A stretch of 64,000 bases of DNA from Rhodococcus sp. KBS0724 (GCF_005938745.2 NZ_VCBX02000001.1:186001-250000); one strand, 5' to 3'; shown: positions 1 through 8,997, counted from the stretch's first letter. Translations and numbers: made by a program. The notes: a model not told the origin generated them from the sequence alone.

Positions 1-1080
1 TTCTACGTCATCGACGATCTCGGCTCCGGTTGGTGGCTGATCGACGTCGTATACGGCGCATTGATCGAGCCCGCCCAGCTGAATCAGCACTTGTCGTTTG
101 TCGGCGTCGCGACGTTCATGATGTTGACCGGCGCCCTGGTGACGCGGTCCGCGATACGCGATCGGCCCGGCAAATTCCTGACCAACAGATTGAGTCGGCT
201 GGTACCGGCTTTCTGGGTGGCGATTGCGATAGCCATCCTGCTGGTTCGACTCGGCATCAACGGCATGTTCAGCGGTCAGGACGGTATTTCGAATACCCAA
301 GCGCTGATGAGCTTCTTCCTCGGCGGGTTCTTCCTCACACCCGAAGTGGCTGTTCTCGGCGTGACCTGGACGTTGACCGTCCAATTCCTCTTCTACCTTG
401 CCTGCGTCGCGATGCGGCCGATTCTGCGGATGCGGCCGATCATCATGCCGCTCGGCGGGGCCGCGCTGTGCTCGCTGGTGTTGCTCTACAACATTTACGT
501 ACCGATGCCGTACACCGTTCCGATGCTCTCGAAGATCGCGGCGACACTCCCGGCAGTCTTCCTCGGACAGATCATGTACCTCGCGTGGGCGCGACTGGCG
601 CCTGGGCGCTGGCTGATCGTCGCTGTTCTGGCACAGATTCACGTAATCCTCGTGGCCACCGAGTTCCGCGTCTACTGGGCCGGCGAAAACTACTTGTGGA
701 CCATCACGGTCGTCGCCGCCGCCGTGGTCCTCATCGGCCGCTACGACGGTGCTCCGACGCGCTGGGCCGTCGTGAAATGGTTGTCGACACGCAGCTACAT
801 CATCTATCTCGTCCACACGCTGATCCTGTATCGCGTCGTCGAGAACACGACCCCACACGTCGGCCCCACACTCGCCTTCGGCCTGTTCGTTGTTGTCACC
901 GCTGTCGTCGCGGAATTCGGATATCGGTGGGTCGAGCTGCCCGGTGCGCGAACCATCACCGGATGGCGAAACAAGTACTCACGCGTAGAATCAAAGAATG
1001 AGCTGGTACGACGACATTCTGGGGCGAGCGTCCGCACAATCCACCCTGATCAGTCCGCAGGACGCACTGCCAGGACGTGA
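1..1080 (+). CDS. Acyltransferase-3 (OafA/YrhL-like) membrane protein, 5' end missing
   Basis: The reading frame is open from base 1, so the gene starts upstream and the conserved N-terminal catalytic part is not visible. What remains is a chain of roughly eight hydrophobic segments, with the SWFS-like late helices and a C-terminal phrase [13 protein letters not shown] followed by a final helix and RWVELPGA, which is typical of the acyltransferase-3 family. Such proteins transfer acyl groups to sugars or cell-envelope glycans at the membrane. The last 28 codons overlap the start of msrA in another frame. Family is fairly sure; substrate unknown. Confidence 0.75.
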   Translation, partial: FYVIDDLGSGWWLIDVVYGALIEPAQLNQHLSFVGVATFMMLTGALVTRSAIRDRPGKFLTNRLSRLVPAFWVAIAIAILLVRLGINGMFSGQDGISNTQALMSFFLGGFFLTPEVAVLGVTWTLTVQFLFYLACVAMRPILRMRPIIMPLGGAALCSLVLLYNIYVPMPYTVPMLSKIAATLPAVFLGQIMYLAWARLAPGRWLIVAVLAQIHVILVATEFRVYWAGENYLWTITVVAAAVVLIGRYDGAPTRWAVVKWLSTRSYIIYLVHTLILYRVVENTTPHVGPTLAFGLFVVVTAVVAEFGYRWVELPGARTITGWRNKYSRVESKNELVRRHSGASVRTIHPDQSAGRTART

Positions 1081-1711
1081 GACGGCAATGCCGGTGCCAG
1101 CGGCGCATTACGTGAACGGACATCCGCTCACGCCGCCGTTCCCCGAAGGAATGCAGACCGTCGTAGTCGGTATGGGTTGTTTCTGGGGTGCTGAGAAGGA
1201 GTTCTGGCAGCTTCCGGGCGTCTACAGCACCGCCGCCGGATACGCGGGCGGCTTCACTCCCAATCCCACGTACGAGGAAACCTGCTCGGGACGCACCGGG
1301 CACACCGAAGTAGTGCTGGTTGTCTTCGACCCGGCCGTCATTTCGTACGAGCAGATCCTGGCCCATTTCTGGGAGAACCACGATCCGACGCAGGGGATGC
1401 GTCAAGGAAATGACCAGGGTTCACAGTATCGATCCGCAATTTTCACGACATCCGAGGATCAGGAGCGAATCGCGCACGCGTCTGCTCTGGCATTTGGTAA
1501 ACGATTGACTGATGCCGGATATGGCGCAATTACGACGGAAATAGGTCCGCTGCGTGATTTCTTCTACGCCGAGGACTATCACCAGCAATATCTTGCAAAA
1601 AACCCCGGCGGATATTGCCCGGTCCATGCCACGGGAGTCAGCTGCCCGGTAGGACTATTGCGCCAAGATCAGGTGCCGGCACAGACCGATATTCTTCCGC
1701 CGCACGAATAG
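998..1711 (+). CDS. msrA: Peptide methionine-(S)-S-oxide reductase MsrA
   Basis: Repairs oxidised methionine (S-sulfoxide) in proteins, a cytosolic antioxidant function. The catalytic motif GCFWGAE lies at about residues 60-66 with the nucleophilic Cys61, followed by the family blocks AAGYAGG, NPTYEE, HTE and [15 protein letters not shown]-terminal Cys residues (GYCPVH and VSCPVG) would be the resolving pair. At 237 residues it matches the longer E. coli-type MsrA, whose N-terminus also has the phrase DALPGR..MPVP. That alignment supports the start at 998 even though it produces an 83-bp overlap with the upstream gene; the alternative ATG at 1088 would lose this conserved extension. Confidence 0.95.
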   Translation: MSWYDDILGRASAQSTLISPQDALPGRETAMPVPAAHYVNGHPLTPPFPEGMQTVVVGMGCFWGAEKEFWQLPGVYSTAAGYAGGFTPNPTYEETCSGRTGHTEVVLVVFDPAVISYEQILAHFWENHDPTQGMRQGNDQGSQYRSAIFTTSEDQERIAHASALAFGKRLTDAGYGAITTEIGPLRDFFYAEDYHQQYLAKNPGGYCPVHATGVSCPVGLLRQDQVPAQTDILPPHE

Positions 1712-1818
1712 TTGGTGTTGGAGGACACATGTGATTCCGATCGTTAATACTTGCAACTAGATCGAAATAAAGGGAATCTCGATAGCAAGAGTGTCTTGTC
1801 GAGAGAACTGAGCGCATC

Positions 1819-2412
1819 ATGTCCGCTAGTACGCGAGCAACAGCGTCGTTGCTCCGACGCACCATTCATGTCGGCCACGATCCGATGGTCAGGCGTAGTG
1901 ATCGCATCGAAGGATTCATGTCCTTCGGCTTGATCGTTCTTGCGATTCTGCTGGTGCCGTTTGCCATCTGGGCAGGCGGCGCAACGGCAGCAAGCCAGAA
2001 TGCCCTGATCGCCGAACAGGCCAGAAACACCCACTCCATTGCCGCCGTCACGACGGGGGACTCGGTCACGTCCAGCATCGCGACCGCCGACTACATTCCT
2101 ACGAACACCGAAACCGCACCAGCTCAATGGAACTGGAACGGGCAGGTGCACCGCGAAGACATCACCGTCGACGCCACCACACCGGCAGGCACTTCCGTCG
2201 ACATCTACGTCGACAACAACGGTGACAGAACCATCGCCCCCATCACGGAGAGCGCGGCCGACGTGGCTGCGGTCGTGACCGGAATCTTCACGTGGTTCAG
2301 CATCATGTCGCTGCTGACCATCGGTTTCATGCTGATTCGGGTGTGGCTCGACCGCAGCCGCGACGCGCAGTGGGATCGGGATCTGCGCGCGTTCCTCGAC
2401 GCACACGGCTAG
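1819..2412 (+). CDS. Two-helix membrane protein, Rv1733c-like
   Basis: A 197-residue protein with a basic N-terminus, a first membrane helix at about residues 33-56, an extracytoplasmic domain of about 90 residues rich in Thr, Ala and Asp, and a second helix at about 148-174 followed by a charged cytoplasmic tail. This layout, including a central stretch of the type VYVD/IYVDNNGDR, resembles the Rv1733c family of actinobacterial membrane proteins, whose biochemical role is not known. It stands alone between msrA and a convergent oxidoreductase gene, with about 107 bp upstream for its own promoter. Function not assigned. Confidence 0.7.
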   Translation: MSASTRATASLLRRTIHVGHDPMVRRSDRIEGFMSFGLIVLAILLVPFAIWAGGATAASQNALIAEQARNTHSIAAVTTGDSVTSSIATADYIPTNTETAPAQWNWNGQVHREDITVDATTPAGTSVDIYVDNNGDRTIAPITESAADVAAVVTGIFTWFSIMSLLTIGFMLIRVWLDRSRDAQWDRDLRAFLDAHG

Positions 2413-2422
2413 AGGCGAAGGC

Positions 2423-3352
2423 CTACGCGATCTGAGGCATGACCTCGCTCGCCACCAATTCGAGGTGGTCGAGATCACTCAGGTCGAGCGTCTGCAGGTA
2501 CATGCGCTCCGAACCGGCCTCGGCAAATGCTCCGAGCTTGTCCACCAGTTCCGACGGCGTTCCCGCCAAGCCGTTTTCACGCAGTTCGTCGACATCTCGC
2601 CCGATGGCAGCGGCTCGCTTGGCGATCTCCGCCTCGTTGCGTCCACAGCACAAGATCAGTGCGTTGGAATACGTCAGCTCGTTCGGGTCCCGGTCGATAT
2701 CGGTGCAAGCCTGACGAACACCGTCGAAGAGCTCCTTGGTCGCGCCGACCGACTGGAACGGGAGATTGAACTCACTGGCAAATCGCGCAGCCAAAGCCGG
2801 AGTCTTCTTCTTACCGACACCGCCCATCAGAATGGGCGGCCCGCCGTCCTGGTACGGCTTCGGCAACGCCGGAGAATTCTTGATCTGCACGTGCTTACCG
2901 TCGTAGTCGAACTGCTCGCCGACGGGAGTGCGCCACAAGCCCGTCACGACGTCGAGAGTTTCCTCGAGCAGTTCGAAGCGGTCCTTCAGCGTCGGAAACG
3001 GAATCCCGTACGCCTCATGCTCCTTTTCGTACCAGCCGGCGCCGATACCGAAGTCGACGCGGCCACCACTCATCTGGTCCACCTGCGCGACGGAGATGGC
3101 GAGCGGGCCGGCGTACCGGAACGTTGCCGACGTGACGAGCGTGCCGAGGCGGATAGTCGACGTCTCGCGGGCAATACCGGCAAGCGTGATCCAGGCGTCG
3201 GTCGGTCCGGGAAGTCCGTCGGAATTCATCGCCAGATAGTGATCGGAACGGAAGAACGCTCCGTACCCGAGCTTTTCGGCCGTCTGGGCCACTGCCAGTA
3301 GTTGTTCGTAAGTAGCGCCCTGTTGGGGTTCGGTGAAGATTCGCAGATCCAT
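2423..3352 (-). CDS. LLM-class F420-dependent oxidoreductase
   Basis: Predicted flavin/F420-dependent oxidoreductase of the luciferase-like monooxygenase superfamily (TIM barrel), the type annotated as TIGR03560. The protein of 309 residues begins MDLRIFTEPQQG and shows the family features YEQLLAVAQTAEKLGYGAFFRSDHY near the N-terminus (split here into its two halves EKLGYGAFFRSDH and the preceding helix), a GTLVTSATFRYAG strand, GRVDFGIGAGWYEKEH and GGPPILMGGVG. The frame is open far upstream, but that extension is Arg-rich and has no family similarity, so the ATG at 3352 was chosen. Substrate unknown. It is 26 bp downstream of the start of a minus-strand membrane protein gene's stop, so the two could be cotranscribed. 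Confidence 0.85.
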   Translation of the reverse strand: MDLRIFTEPQQGATYEQLLAVAQTAEKLGYGAFFRSDHYLAMNSDGLPGPTDAWITLAGIARETSTIRLGTLVTSATFRYAGPLAISVAQVDQMSGGRVDFGIGAGWYEKEHEAYGIPFPTLKDRFELLEETLDVVTGLWRTPVGEQFDYDGKHVQIKNSPALPKPYQDGGPPILMGGVGKKKTPALAARFASEFNLPFQSVGATKELFDGVRQACTDIDRDPNELTYSNALILCCGRNEAEIAKRAAAIGRDVDELRENGLAGTPSELVDKLGAFAEAGSERMYLQTLDLSDLDHLELVASEVMPQIA

Positions 3353-3378
3353 GTGCTCACTCTGCCACTGGCGGTGCG

Positions 3379-5151
3379 TCAGGGCTGTGTGGGGACAACC
3401 ACTCCTACCTGCCCGGCGGCCAGGCACAGTGACAGTCCTGGGGTCCGCGGTGTGACCTTGACGGACTGGCCGTCGCCGACAACCTGCACAAATACCGAGT
3501 GCAGCCCCGCCTTCACAGGGACGGAAACGGCGTCGCCAGTGGTCAAGGACACGTCGATTATTCCGTCTGTGCTCGCGAGGTAGTTGAGCTGAACTGTCCA
3601 ATCCCAGACGGCCAATGGGCCGTCCAACGTCAGTTCTGTCGGCCCGTCGACGCGTGTTCCGCACTGCGGATCTGTGCCTTCGGGGATCCGTCTGGTGAAG
3701 GTGACTTCGCCGTCGATGACATTGCCGCTGTCGTTGATCAGTCGGAGAATCGGTGTGCTGGAGGAAAATTCAGGTCGATCTGGCAGTGGGCCCAGCACGC
3801 TTGATGCCATGTTGTTCGGGTAGGTGACGGGGAGGAGCACCCAGATCGAGACCGGCTGATCGAGCAGCGGCGCATCCGTGTTCTGCGCCAACGACGCTCG
3901 TGCATTCTGCAGGTAGTCACGCGTTGGGCTCTCTCGCCAGAGCGCTACGAACGAGAAAGTCGAGACCAGCGAACTGGCGACAAACAGAACTGAAAGCCCC
4001 ACTGCCAGCGACGCAACAGGCACTGTCGTGCGAGGTGCGGCGCGTCGCGGCGCCGCGAAGTAGAGCGCAATCGCGAGAGCGAACACCGTGGCCGAATCCG
4101 TGAAATATCGCAGGGTCTGCGCCAATTCGTACGTGGTGCCCTCGGCGGTGCGGGTGGCCGTCATCGCAACCACCGACGCCAGGAAATACGCGGCGGCGCA
4201 GATCCAGATCCAGACCGCGCCGTGTCGGGAGCGCACGGTCACCGCTATCGCCGTCAGGAGCATGACCCAGGCGGCAACAACCAGGAACATCGGGGGATCG
4301 GCCCACGCAGGCCCCGGAATCCATCGCTCCCACTGCCACGGCCCACCCAACAATGTCGGAAGCATTCCCAGGGAGGTGCCGTGGTGAAGCAGCGCCGTAG
4401 ACATGCTGCGACCGTTGCCTGTCACCGGCGATTCGACGGTCAGCAGGTACACCGGAATCCAGATCGCGAGCACAACGGCACTCGGAATCCACAGCGCCTT
4501 GGCTTTTTTCACAGCTGTGCGAATCGGCGCCGCATCGGACTGCGTGCGCAAGTACAAGAAAATGAACGCGAAGGCCACGAACGGCACCACCGCCGACTTC
4601 TCGAAGAACAGCAGAGCCACCACAAAAACAGCTGTCCCGGACACGGCATAGCGTCGTCGGCCCGTCCGCACGAGTTGAATCGCGTCGCCGCACACCCACG
4701 CGAGAGCAATCTGCAGGGGAAGTGCGTTGAGCGCCGCAGCCCACCAGGCAAAAGCAGGCAAGGTGAGCGGAATGAACAGATATCCGAGCAACGGAATCAG
4801 CAGCGCCGGGCGCCATCCGAGTACCAGTCGGAGCGTGCGAAGCAGCGCGAGTGATGCCAATGCCTGACCGAGCACGAGCAGCGTCACTGGAAGAGCCCAC
4901 TGATACGGGGCAATTCGCGTCACGAGGCCAGTGAGGAAGAAGGCTGCCGGCATGAAATGACCGTCGTGGTCGTAGAGCAGCAGTTCGCTCGAGAAGAGGG
5001 GGAAGCGCGCTCCACGTCCGATCAGGATGAGATCGTCCCAGTAGAAGTAGTTCGCCGACGCGACCCACGTGCGAACACCGAGTGCAATCGCGATCGACGC
5101 GAGTGCGGTCGGCAGCACGTACCGGGTGGGGCGCGGCATCGGAGGAGTCAT
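3379..5151 (-). CDS. Large polytopic membrane protein, GT-C glycosyltransferase-like
   Basis: A 590-residue protein with an N-terminal helix, a short loop carrying an Asp-Asp pair (NYFYWDDLILIGR, about residues 34-46), about ten further hydrophobic segments and a C-terminal extracytoplasmic domain of about 160 residues containing an isolated Cys pair. An acidic pair in the first extracytoplasmic loop after helix 1 is characteristic of GT-C polyprenyl-phosphate-dependent glycosyltransferases such as the mycobacterial Emb and Aft proteins. I could not tie it to a named member. A perfect 9-bp inverted repeat directly abuts its ATG. It ends 26 bp before the LLM oxidoreductase gene. Class likely, role inferred only. 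Confidence 0.6.
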   Translation of the reverse strand: MTPPMPRPTRYVLPTALASIAIALGVRTWVASANYFYWDDLILIGRGARFPLFSSELLLYDHDGHFMPAAFFLTGLVTRIAPYQWALPVTLLVLGQALASLALLRTLRLVLGWRPALLIPLLGYLFIPLTLPAFAWWAAALNALPLQIALAWVCGDAIQLVRTGRRRYAVSGTAVFVVALLFFEKSAVVPFVAFAFIFLYLRTQSDAAPIRTAVKKAKALWIPSAVVLAIWIPVYLLTVESPVTGNGRSMSTALLHHGTSLGMLPTLLGGPWQWERWIPGPAWADPPMFLVVAAWVMLLTAIAVTVRSRHGAVWIWICAAAYFLASVVAMTATRTAEGTTYELAQTLRYFTDSATVFALAIALYFAAPRRAAPRTTVPVASLAVGLSVLFVASSLVSTFSFVALWRESPTRDYLQNARASLAQNTDAPLLDQPVSIWVLLPVTYPNNMASSVLGPLPDRPEFSSSTPILRLINDSGNVIDGEVTFTRRIPEGTDPQCGTRVDGPTELTLDGPLAVWDWTVQLNYLASTDGIIDVSLTTGDAVSVPVKAGLHSVFVQVVGDGQSVKVTPRTPGLSLCLAAGQVGVVVPTQP

Positions 5152-5173
5152 CGCCTGGCAATGCTGCCAGGCG
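5152..5173 (-). promoter_or_regulatory. Perfect inverted repeat touching a start codon
   Basis: Arms CGCCTGGCA and TGCCAGGCG (9 bp each) are separated by four bases and end exactly at the start codon of the minus-strand membrane protein. In RNA it would form a stable stem-loop in the leader with no Shine-Dalgarno sequence between it and the ATG. It could be an operator or a translational control hairpin; function is inferred. Confidence 0.45.
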
Positions 5174-5309
5174 CCGGGTCGGACTGGATTCTCCGGTGGA
5201 CGCCAGTCGCGAATTCACAGGGAATTCGCCCACTTGTCAAATTCATCCTCGAGCCTGTGCATCGTTCGCTAACACCTGTCAGTAAACCCACAACCCATGA
5301 GCCCTGACC

Positions 5310-5371
5310 TGTGGATAAAGGCCCGTGGATTCATCCCAAGCTGGGGATGAACCTGTGGATAGTGTGGATAA
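5310..5371. promoter_or_regulatory. Cluster of three DnaA-box-like 9-mers
   Basis: TGTGGATAA occurs at 5310-5318 and 5363-5371, each the exact reverse complement of the classical DnaA box TTATCCACA, and TGTGGATAG occurs at 5354-5362 directly abutting the third. All have the same orientation; a weaker CGTGGATTC lies between them at about 5324. No dnaA, dnaN or gyr gene is nearby, so this is not oriC itself; a titration or DnaA-regulated promoter site is possible. Confidence 0.55.
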
Positions 5372-5499
5372 CTCGAGTTTTTCGGTGTCGCAGGTCACAT
5401 TATCGGCACAAAGTCGTACCTGGAGATGAAGTTCAGGTTACGGAACAGCTGCGAAACCATTTGCTGCCGTTACCGATACGGCGTGACAGAATCGAGCGT

Positions 5500-6453
5500 G
5501 TGAACCAGGTACAGGTCTGCGCACGGTGCGCCGCACGATGGCCCGTCGTCGGTCCCGCGGGCAGATGGTGTCCCCGCTGCAGCGGTGTCCTCCTCATGCC
5601 GGTCCGAACCGACGTGTATCTGCCACCCTCCCGTCGAGGCTTCCGGTGGATCGCCCGCAACCCCGGCGAACCACGCGGCGTCGGAGATCCGAGCCCGCCC
5701 CGCGCAGACCCGTCGACGCCCCGATACGACGCCGTTCCGGCGTGGGGACTCACCGATATCGTCGACACCGGCTCCGCCGAGGAGTCACGCGCCGACCGGA
5801 TGGCCGATCGCGTCGGCTCGCTGCTCACGATTGCGACAGTCCTGTATGCGTTGGCGGTCTTCGCAGAACTCGGCCGCTACGCGATCCTGGTGTACAACCA
5901 AACCCGTCTGGTCCCACAACTGCTGTTGACGCTGTCCGACGCCGCTGTCTACTTCACCCAACTCGGAGGGTTGTTTACGGCCGTAGCGGCTGCCGTGGCC
6001 GCGGTGTGCTGGCTGTTGCGTGCCCGCCGCGAGTTGTACGCGCGGGAAATGTGCACCGACCCACGCTCGCGAGGTGAAATCCTGGTCGGCTGCGCAGTGC
6101 CGGTCCTGAATCTCGTGATGGCGCCCGTATATCTGCTCGAACTCGTGCGCCGCGATCCGCGTGGGATCCGGCTGGTCAAGATCTGGTGGGGATTCTGGGC
6201 CTTCAGTGGGTTCCTCCTGGTCGTAAATGCGTACTGGCGCTCGCGGCCCGGCCTCCAGGCAATGGCGGACGGAGTGCTCCTCTCGGCCTTCATCGCCTTG
6301 ATTGCCGCTGCCACCGCCGCGCTCCTGCTGGTGGTGATTCGGCGCATCGAGCACAAGGACTGGCGAGGCGAACCGGACACCACGACAAGATGGGTGCCGG
6401 TTCCACGATCGGTACTGGAAAATTCGGCACCCGAAAAAGCGGCTGCTCGGTGA
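5500..6453 (+). CDS. Zinc-ribbon DUF4328 membrane protein (Rv3843c-type)
   Basis: Starts at a GTG (VNQVQVCARC). The N-terminus has a zinc-ribbon pattern, two CxxC pairs at residues 7-10 and 24-27, followed by a proline-rich linker and about five to six membrane helices typical of DUF4328 (segments around WIARN.., ILVYNQTRLVPQ, NLVMAPVYLLEL, WWGFWAFSGFLL). The protein has 317 residues. The open frame upstream to 5311 is rejected because it runs through the DnaA-box region and lacks similarity. Its stop overlaps the start of the phosphodiesterase gene by 4 bp, the same pairing as Rv3843c with glpQ1 in M. tuberculosis, so cotranscription is very likely. Biochemical role unknown. Confidence 0.85.
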   Translation: MNQVQVCARCAARWPVVGPAGRWCPRCSGVLLMPVRTDVYLPPSRRGFRWIARNPGEPRGVGDPSPPRADPSTPRYDAVPAWGLTDIVDTGSAEESRADRMADRVGSLLTIATVLYALAVFAELGRYAILVYNQTRLVPQLLLTLSDAAVYFTQLGGLFTAVAAAVAAVCWLLRARRELYAREMCTDPRSRGEILVGCAVPVLNLVMAPVYLLELVRRDPRGIRLVKIWWGFWAFSGFLLVVNAYWRSRPGLQAMADGVLLSAFIALIAAATAALLLVVIRRIEHKDWRGEPDTTTRWVPVPRSVLENSAPEKAAAR

Positions 6454-7214
6454 GCCCGGATCGTCGAGGCCCGCTCGTCGTAGCCCATCGCGGCGCGTCG
6501 GCCGCGCGGCCCGAACACACACTTGCCGCCTACGAATTGGCCCTCGAAGAAGGCGCAGACGGGCTCGAGTGCGACGTCCGGCTGACCCGCGACGGCCACC
6601 TCGTCTGTGTCCACGACCGCAAGGTGGACCGCACCTCCAGCGGCACAGGCATCGTCAGCGAGATGACCCTCGATTCCCTGAACGCACTCGACTTCGGATC
6701 AACCGGTGAGCCCGCCGATCTGCTGACCCTGACCGAACTCATCACCTTGGCGCTGGACTTCTCGCGACCGGTGAAACTGTTCATCGAAACCAAACACCCT
6801 GTGCGATACGGCGGACTGGTCGAAGCGAAGCTCCTCGCCGAACTGCACCGCTTCGGCATCGCGTCGCCGCCGTCCGCGGATCATTCGCGGGCCGTCGTGA
6901 TGTCCTTCTCCGCCAGCGCGGTGTGGCGGGTGCGCCGCGCTGCCCCGCTACTCCCGACGGTCCTTCTCGGCGACGCGTCGCGGTATCTTGGCGGCGGAGC
7001 GTCGACGGCTGTGGGGGCGACCGCGATCGGCCCGTCCGTCAAGGCTCTGCGTGAGCACCCCGATCTTGTGGACCGCGCCGCTGCGGCCGGACGCGCAACC
7101 TACTGCTGGACCGTCGACGACAAGGCGGATGTGGATCTGTGCCGTGAACTCGGGGTCAGTTGGGTGGCCACAAACCATCCCGGCCGCACGAAGCAATGGC
7201 TGGGGAGTGCCTAA
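6450..7214 (+). CDS. glpQ1: Glycerophosphodiester phosphodiesterase
   Basis: Hydrolyses glycerophosphodiesters to glycerol-3-phosphate and an alcohol. The 254-residue protein begins VSPDRRGPLVVAHRGAS; the HRG motif, PEHT, the metal-binding DGLECDVRLTRDG stretch, the VHD motif and FIETKHP are all present, so the TIM-barrel active site is intact. There is no signal peptide, suggesting a cytosolic enzyme. The GTG start overlaps the upstream membrane protein's stop (GTGA). The order matches the Rv3843c-glpQ1 pair. Substrate preference within the family is not determined by the sequence. Confidence 0.9.
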   Translation: MSPDRRGPLVVAHRGASAARPEHTLAAYELALEEGADGLECDVRLTRDGHLVCVHDRKVDRTSSGTGIVSEMTLDSLNALDFGSTGEPADLLTLTELITLALDFSRPVKLFIETKHPVRYGGLVEAKLLAELHRFGIASPPSADHSRAVVMSFSASAVWRVRRAAPLLPTVLLGDASRYLGGGASTAVGATAIGPSVKALREHPDLVDRAAAAGRATYCWTVDDKADVDLCRELGVSWVATNHPGRTKQWLGSA

Positions 7215-7244
7215 ACGTGCGGGACGCCGTGTAGTTTTGCCCTC

Positions 7245-8159
7245 GTGGCTAAGAAGAGCAAGAGAAACAGTGGACCGAAGGTAGACAGTGGGCGCGCAGC
7301 GAAGCTCGCCGCCCGCCAAGCAGAGCGCGACGCCGCGTCAGGCGCGGTCAACCGCCCGTTCGAAGGCCTCGCGGCAGAGTGCGACCTGGTTGCCATGCGC
7401 GAATTCGTTCCTTCGGCCACGGCCCCGCTGCCCGTCATCGGCTCGGATCGCCCCGTCACCGTCGCGACGGTTCTCCCCGGCGCTGTTGCCGCACTCGTCC
7501 GCAACGAGGGTGAGACCGCAACCGGATTTGTCGGTGTTCAGGTTCAGGCGCACTCCGCCGATCTGGGTGCAGACCTCGCCGCGTCCGTGACCTGGGTTGC
7601 CGACGCAGCTCCCGGCGACGCGCTCCCCGCTGCTGATCCCGCTGAGGACACTCCGGCCGTCACCGCCGTCGTCGATCCCGCGGCACTGCTCGACATCACG
7701 GTCTACCAGGACTTCAACTGGTGGATCCCCGAAGGAACCGAAACGGATGCCCAGGTCAAGGCCACCGTCGAGCAGGCCAACGCGGCAATCATGCCGTCGG
7801 CTCGCCTCGAAGGTGACGGCCTCGTCGCAGCGTGGTGGGTGGACGCCGGTGAGAAGGCGCACCTGCGTTGGGTTCGTCCCGAAAGCGAAGACGACCTGAT
7901 GCTTGCACTGGCTCGTGTTCACGCTGCCGGTGGACTGAACCTGGGTGAGGGTTCGCGTTACGCGGGATCTTTCCGCACCCACGGTCTGCTGGTTCCGGTC
8001 TTCGACCTGGACCCGGAGAAGCACGCAAACGAGTGGGTTGCGGCAACCGTCGAGTTCGGTGAACGTCTGGCGCAGGCCCTGGCCGTCGACGCGCCTTTGA
8101 CGTCGGCAGAACTGCGTTCGCGTGACGGACTGCGTGGGCGTCAGGTCACGCTGCGCTGA
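7245..8159 (+). CDS. DUF5926 family protein
   Basis: A 304-residue soluble protein with a lysine-rich start (MAKKSKRNSGPK, from a GTG codon) and the well-conserved DUF5926 core, including LDITVYQDFNWWIPEGTE (about residues 145-162) and ARLEGDGLVAAWWVD. The family is widespread in actinobacteria and has no established function; some members are mislabelled SecA-like because they carry a C-terminal SEC-C zinc motif, which this one lacks (it ends in RGRQVTLR). It sits alone between glpQ and a hydrolase gene. No membrane segment or signal peptide. Confidence 0.85.
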   Translation: MAKKSKRNSGPKVDSGRAAKLAARQAERDAASGAVNRPFEGLAAECDLVAMREFVPSATAPLPVIGSDRPVTVATVLPGAVAALVRNEGETATGFVGVQVQAHSADLGADLAASVTWVADAAPGDALPAADPAEDTPAVTAVVDPAALLDITVYQDFNWWIPEGTETDAQVKATVEQANAAIMPSARLEGDGLVAAWWVDAGEKAHLRWVRPESEDDLMLALARVHAAGGLNLGEGSRYAGSFRTHGLLVPVFDLDPEKHANEWVAATVEFGERLAQALAVDAPLTSAELRSRDGLRGRQVTLR

Positions 8160-8208
8160 TAACGCTCCACCTATAGACGTTACGCAGAGTCACGTATAAA
8201 GTTTAGAA

Positions 8209-8997
8209 ATGACTCTGGCGCACGACATTTCCGGTAGCGGTCCCACGCTTGTGCTCGTCCATGGCATTGTCCATCGACGTCAGGCGTGGGATTCGCTTTT
8301 GGATCAGTTGACGCCGTATCGGCGGGTCGTCACTGTCGATCTCCCCGGTCACGGGGACTCTGCGCTGCCCGAACTCGGTTCCGACGTCATGGGTCAGTTG
8401 ATCGACGATGTCAGTGACTTCATCGCAGAGGTGACGCCGGCCGGCGAGCGCGCCCACGTCGCCGGTAACTCTCTCGGCGGGTGGATCTCGCTCTGTCTCG
8501 CGGCCCGCGGCGACGTTGCGTCGGCAACCGCGCTCTCGCCCGCCGGATTCTTTGTCAATCACCTGGATCAGTTGCGTGCGATCGGCACGTTTCAGGCCCT
8601 CCGCGGCACTGCCAAACTTTTCGGCGAGGGGCTGCCGCACGCGTTGCGGTACAAGCTGATTCGCTACCCGGCGCTTGCCGCATTCTTCGCGCATCCGAGC
8701 CGTGTCGGCTACTCGGCGGCCCTGGCCGACTGTCGCTCGCTTGTGTCCAACGAACTGGTCGATCTCGGAGCCGAACTCGATTTCGTGTTGCCGCCGATTG
8801 TGAATCCCGCTGTGCCCGTGACAGTTGCGTGGGGCCGACGCGATCTCATCCTGCCGGTCTATCAGGCCCAGCGCGTGAAAAAGCCCTTCCCGCAAGCAAA
8901 ACTCATAGTTTTGCCTGGGGTCGGGCATGTTCCGATGACCGACTCACCCGATCTGATCAGCTCGATCCTGCTGGCCGGTAGTGAGGTGCGGCGTTAG
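8209..8997 (+). CDS. Alpha/beta-hydrolase
   Basis: A 262-residue alpha/beta-hydrolase fold protein. Seen in order: the oxyanion-loop motif LVHGIVHRR, DLPGHGDS, the nucleophile elbow GNSLGG with Ser88, the acid in AWGRRDLILP and the histidine in GVGHVPMTD, so the catalytic triad is complete. No signal peptide. The substrate cannot be told; lipase/esterase-like or C-C hydrolase activity are options. Its stop codon overlaps the stop of the convergent ferritin gene (TTAG, 8994-8997), leaving no room for a terminator between them. Confidence 0.88.
   Translation: MTLAHDISGSGPTLVLVHGIVHRRQAWDSLLDQLTPYRRVVTVDLPGHGDSALPELGSDVMGQLIDDVSDFIAEVTPAGERAHVAGNSLGGWISLCLAARGDVASATALSPAGFFVNHLDQLRAIGTFQALRGTAKLFGEGLPHALRYKLIRYPALAAFFAHPSRVGYSAALADCRSLVSNELVDLGAELDFVLPPIVNPAVPVTVAWGRRDLILPVYQAQRVKKPFPQAKLIVLPGVGHVPMTDSPDLISSILLAGSEVRR

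Larger units (their letters stand above)
5152..5499. other. Divergent intergenic region (348 bp)
   Basis: Lies between the starts of two divergently read genes and must hold both promoters. Besides the inverted repeat at its left end it contains a cluster of DnaA-type 9-mers at 5310-5371. No RNA gene or credible small ORF was recognised. Confidence 0.7.

Noticed and set aside
2423..3664. Longer form of the LLM oxidoreductase starting at 3664
   Set aside because: The extra 104 residues are Arg-rich, overlap the coding end of the upstream gene and match no family; the start at 3352 gives the normal N-terminus.
5310..5371. Replication origin
   Set aside because: DnaA boxes are present but no dnaA/dnaN, AT-rich unwinding region or larger box array is seen.
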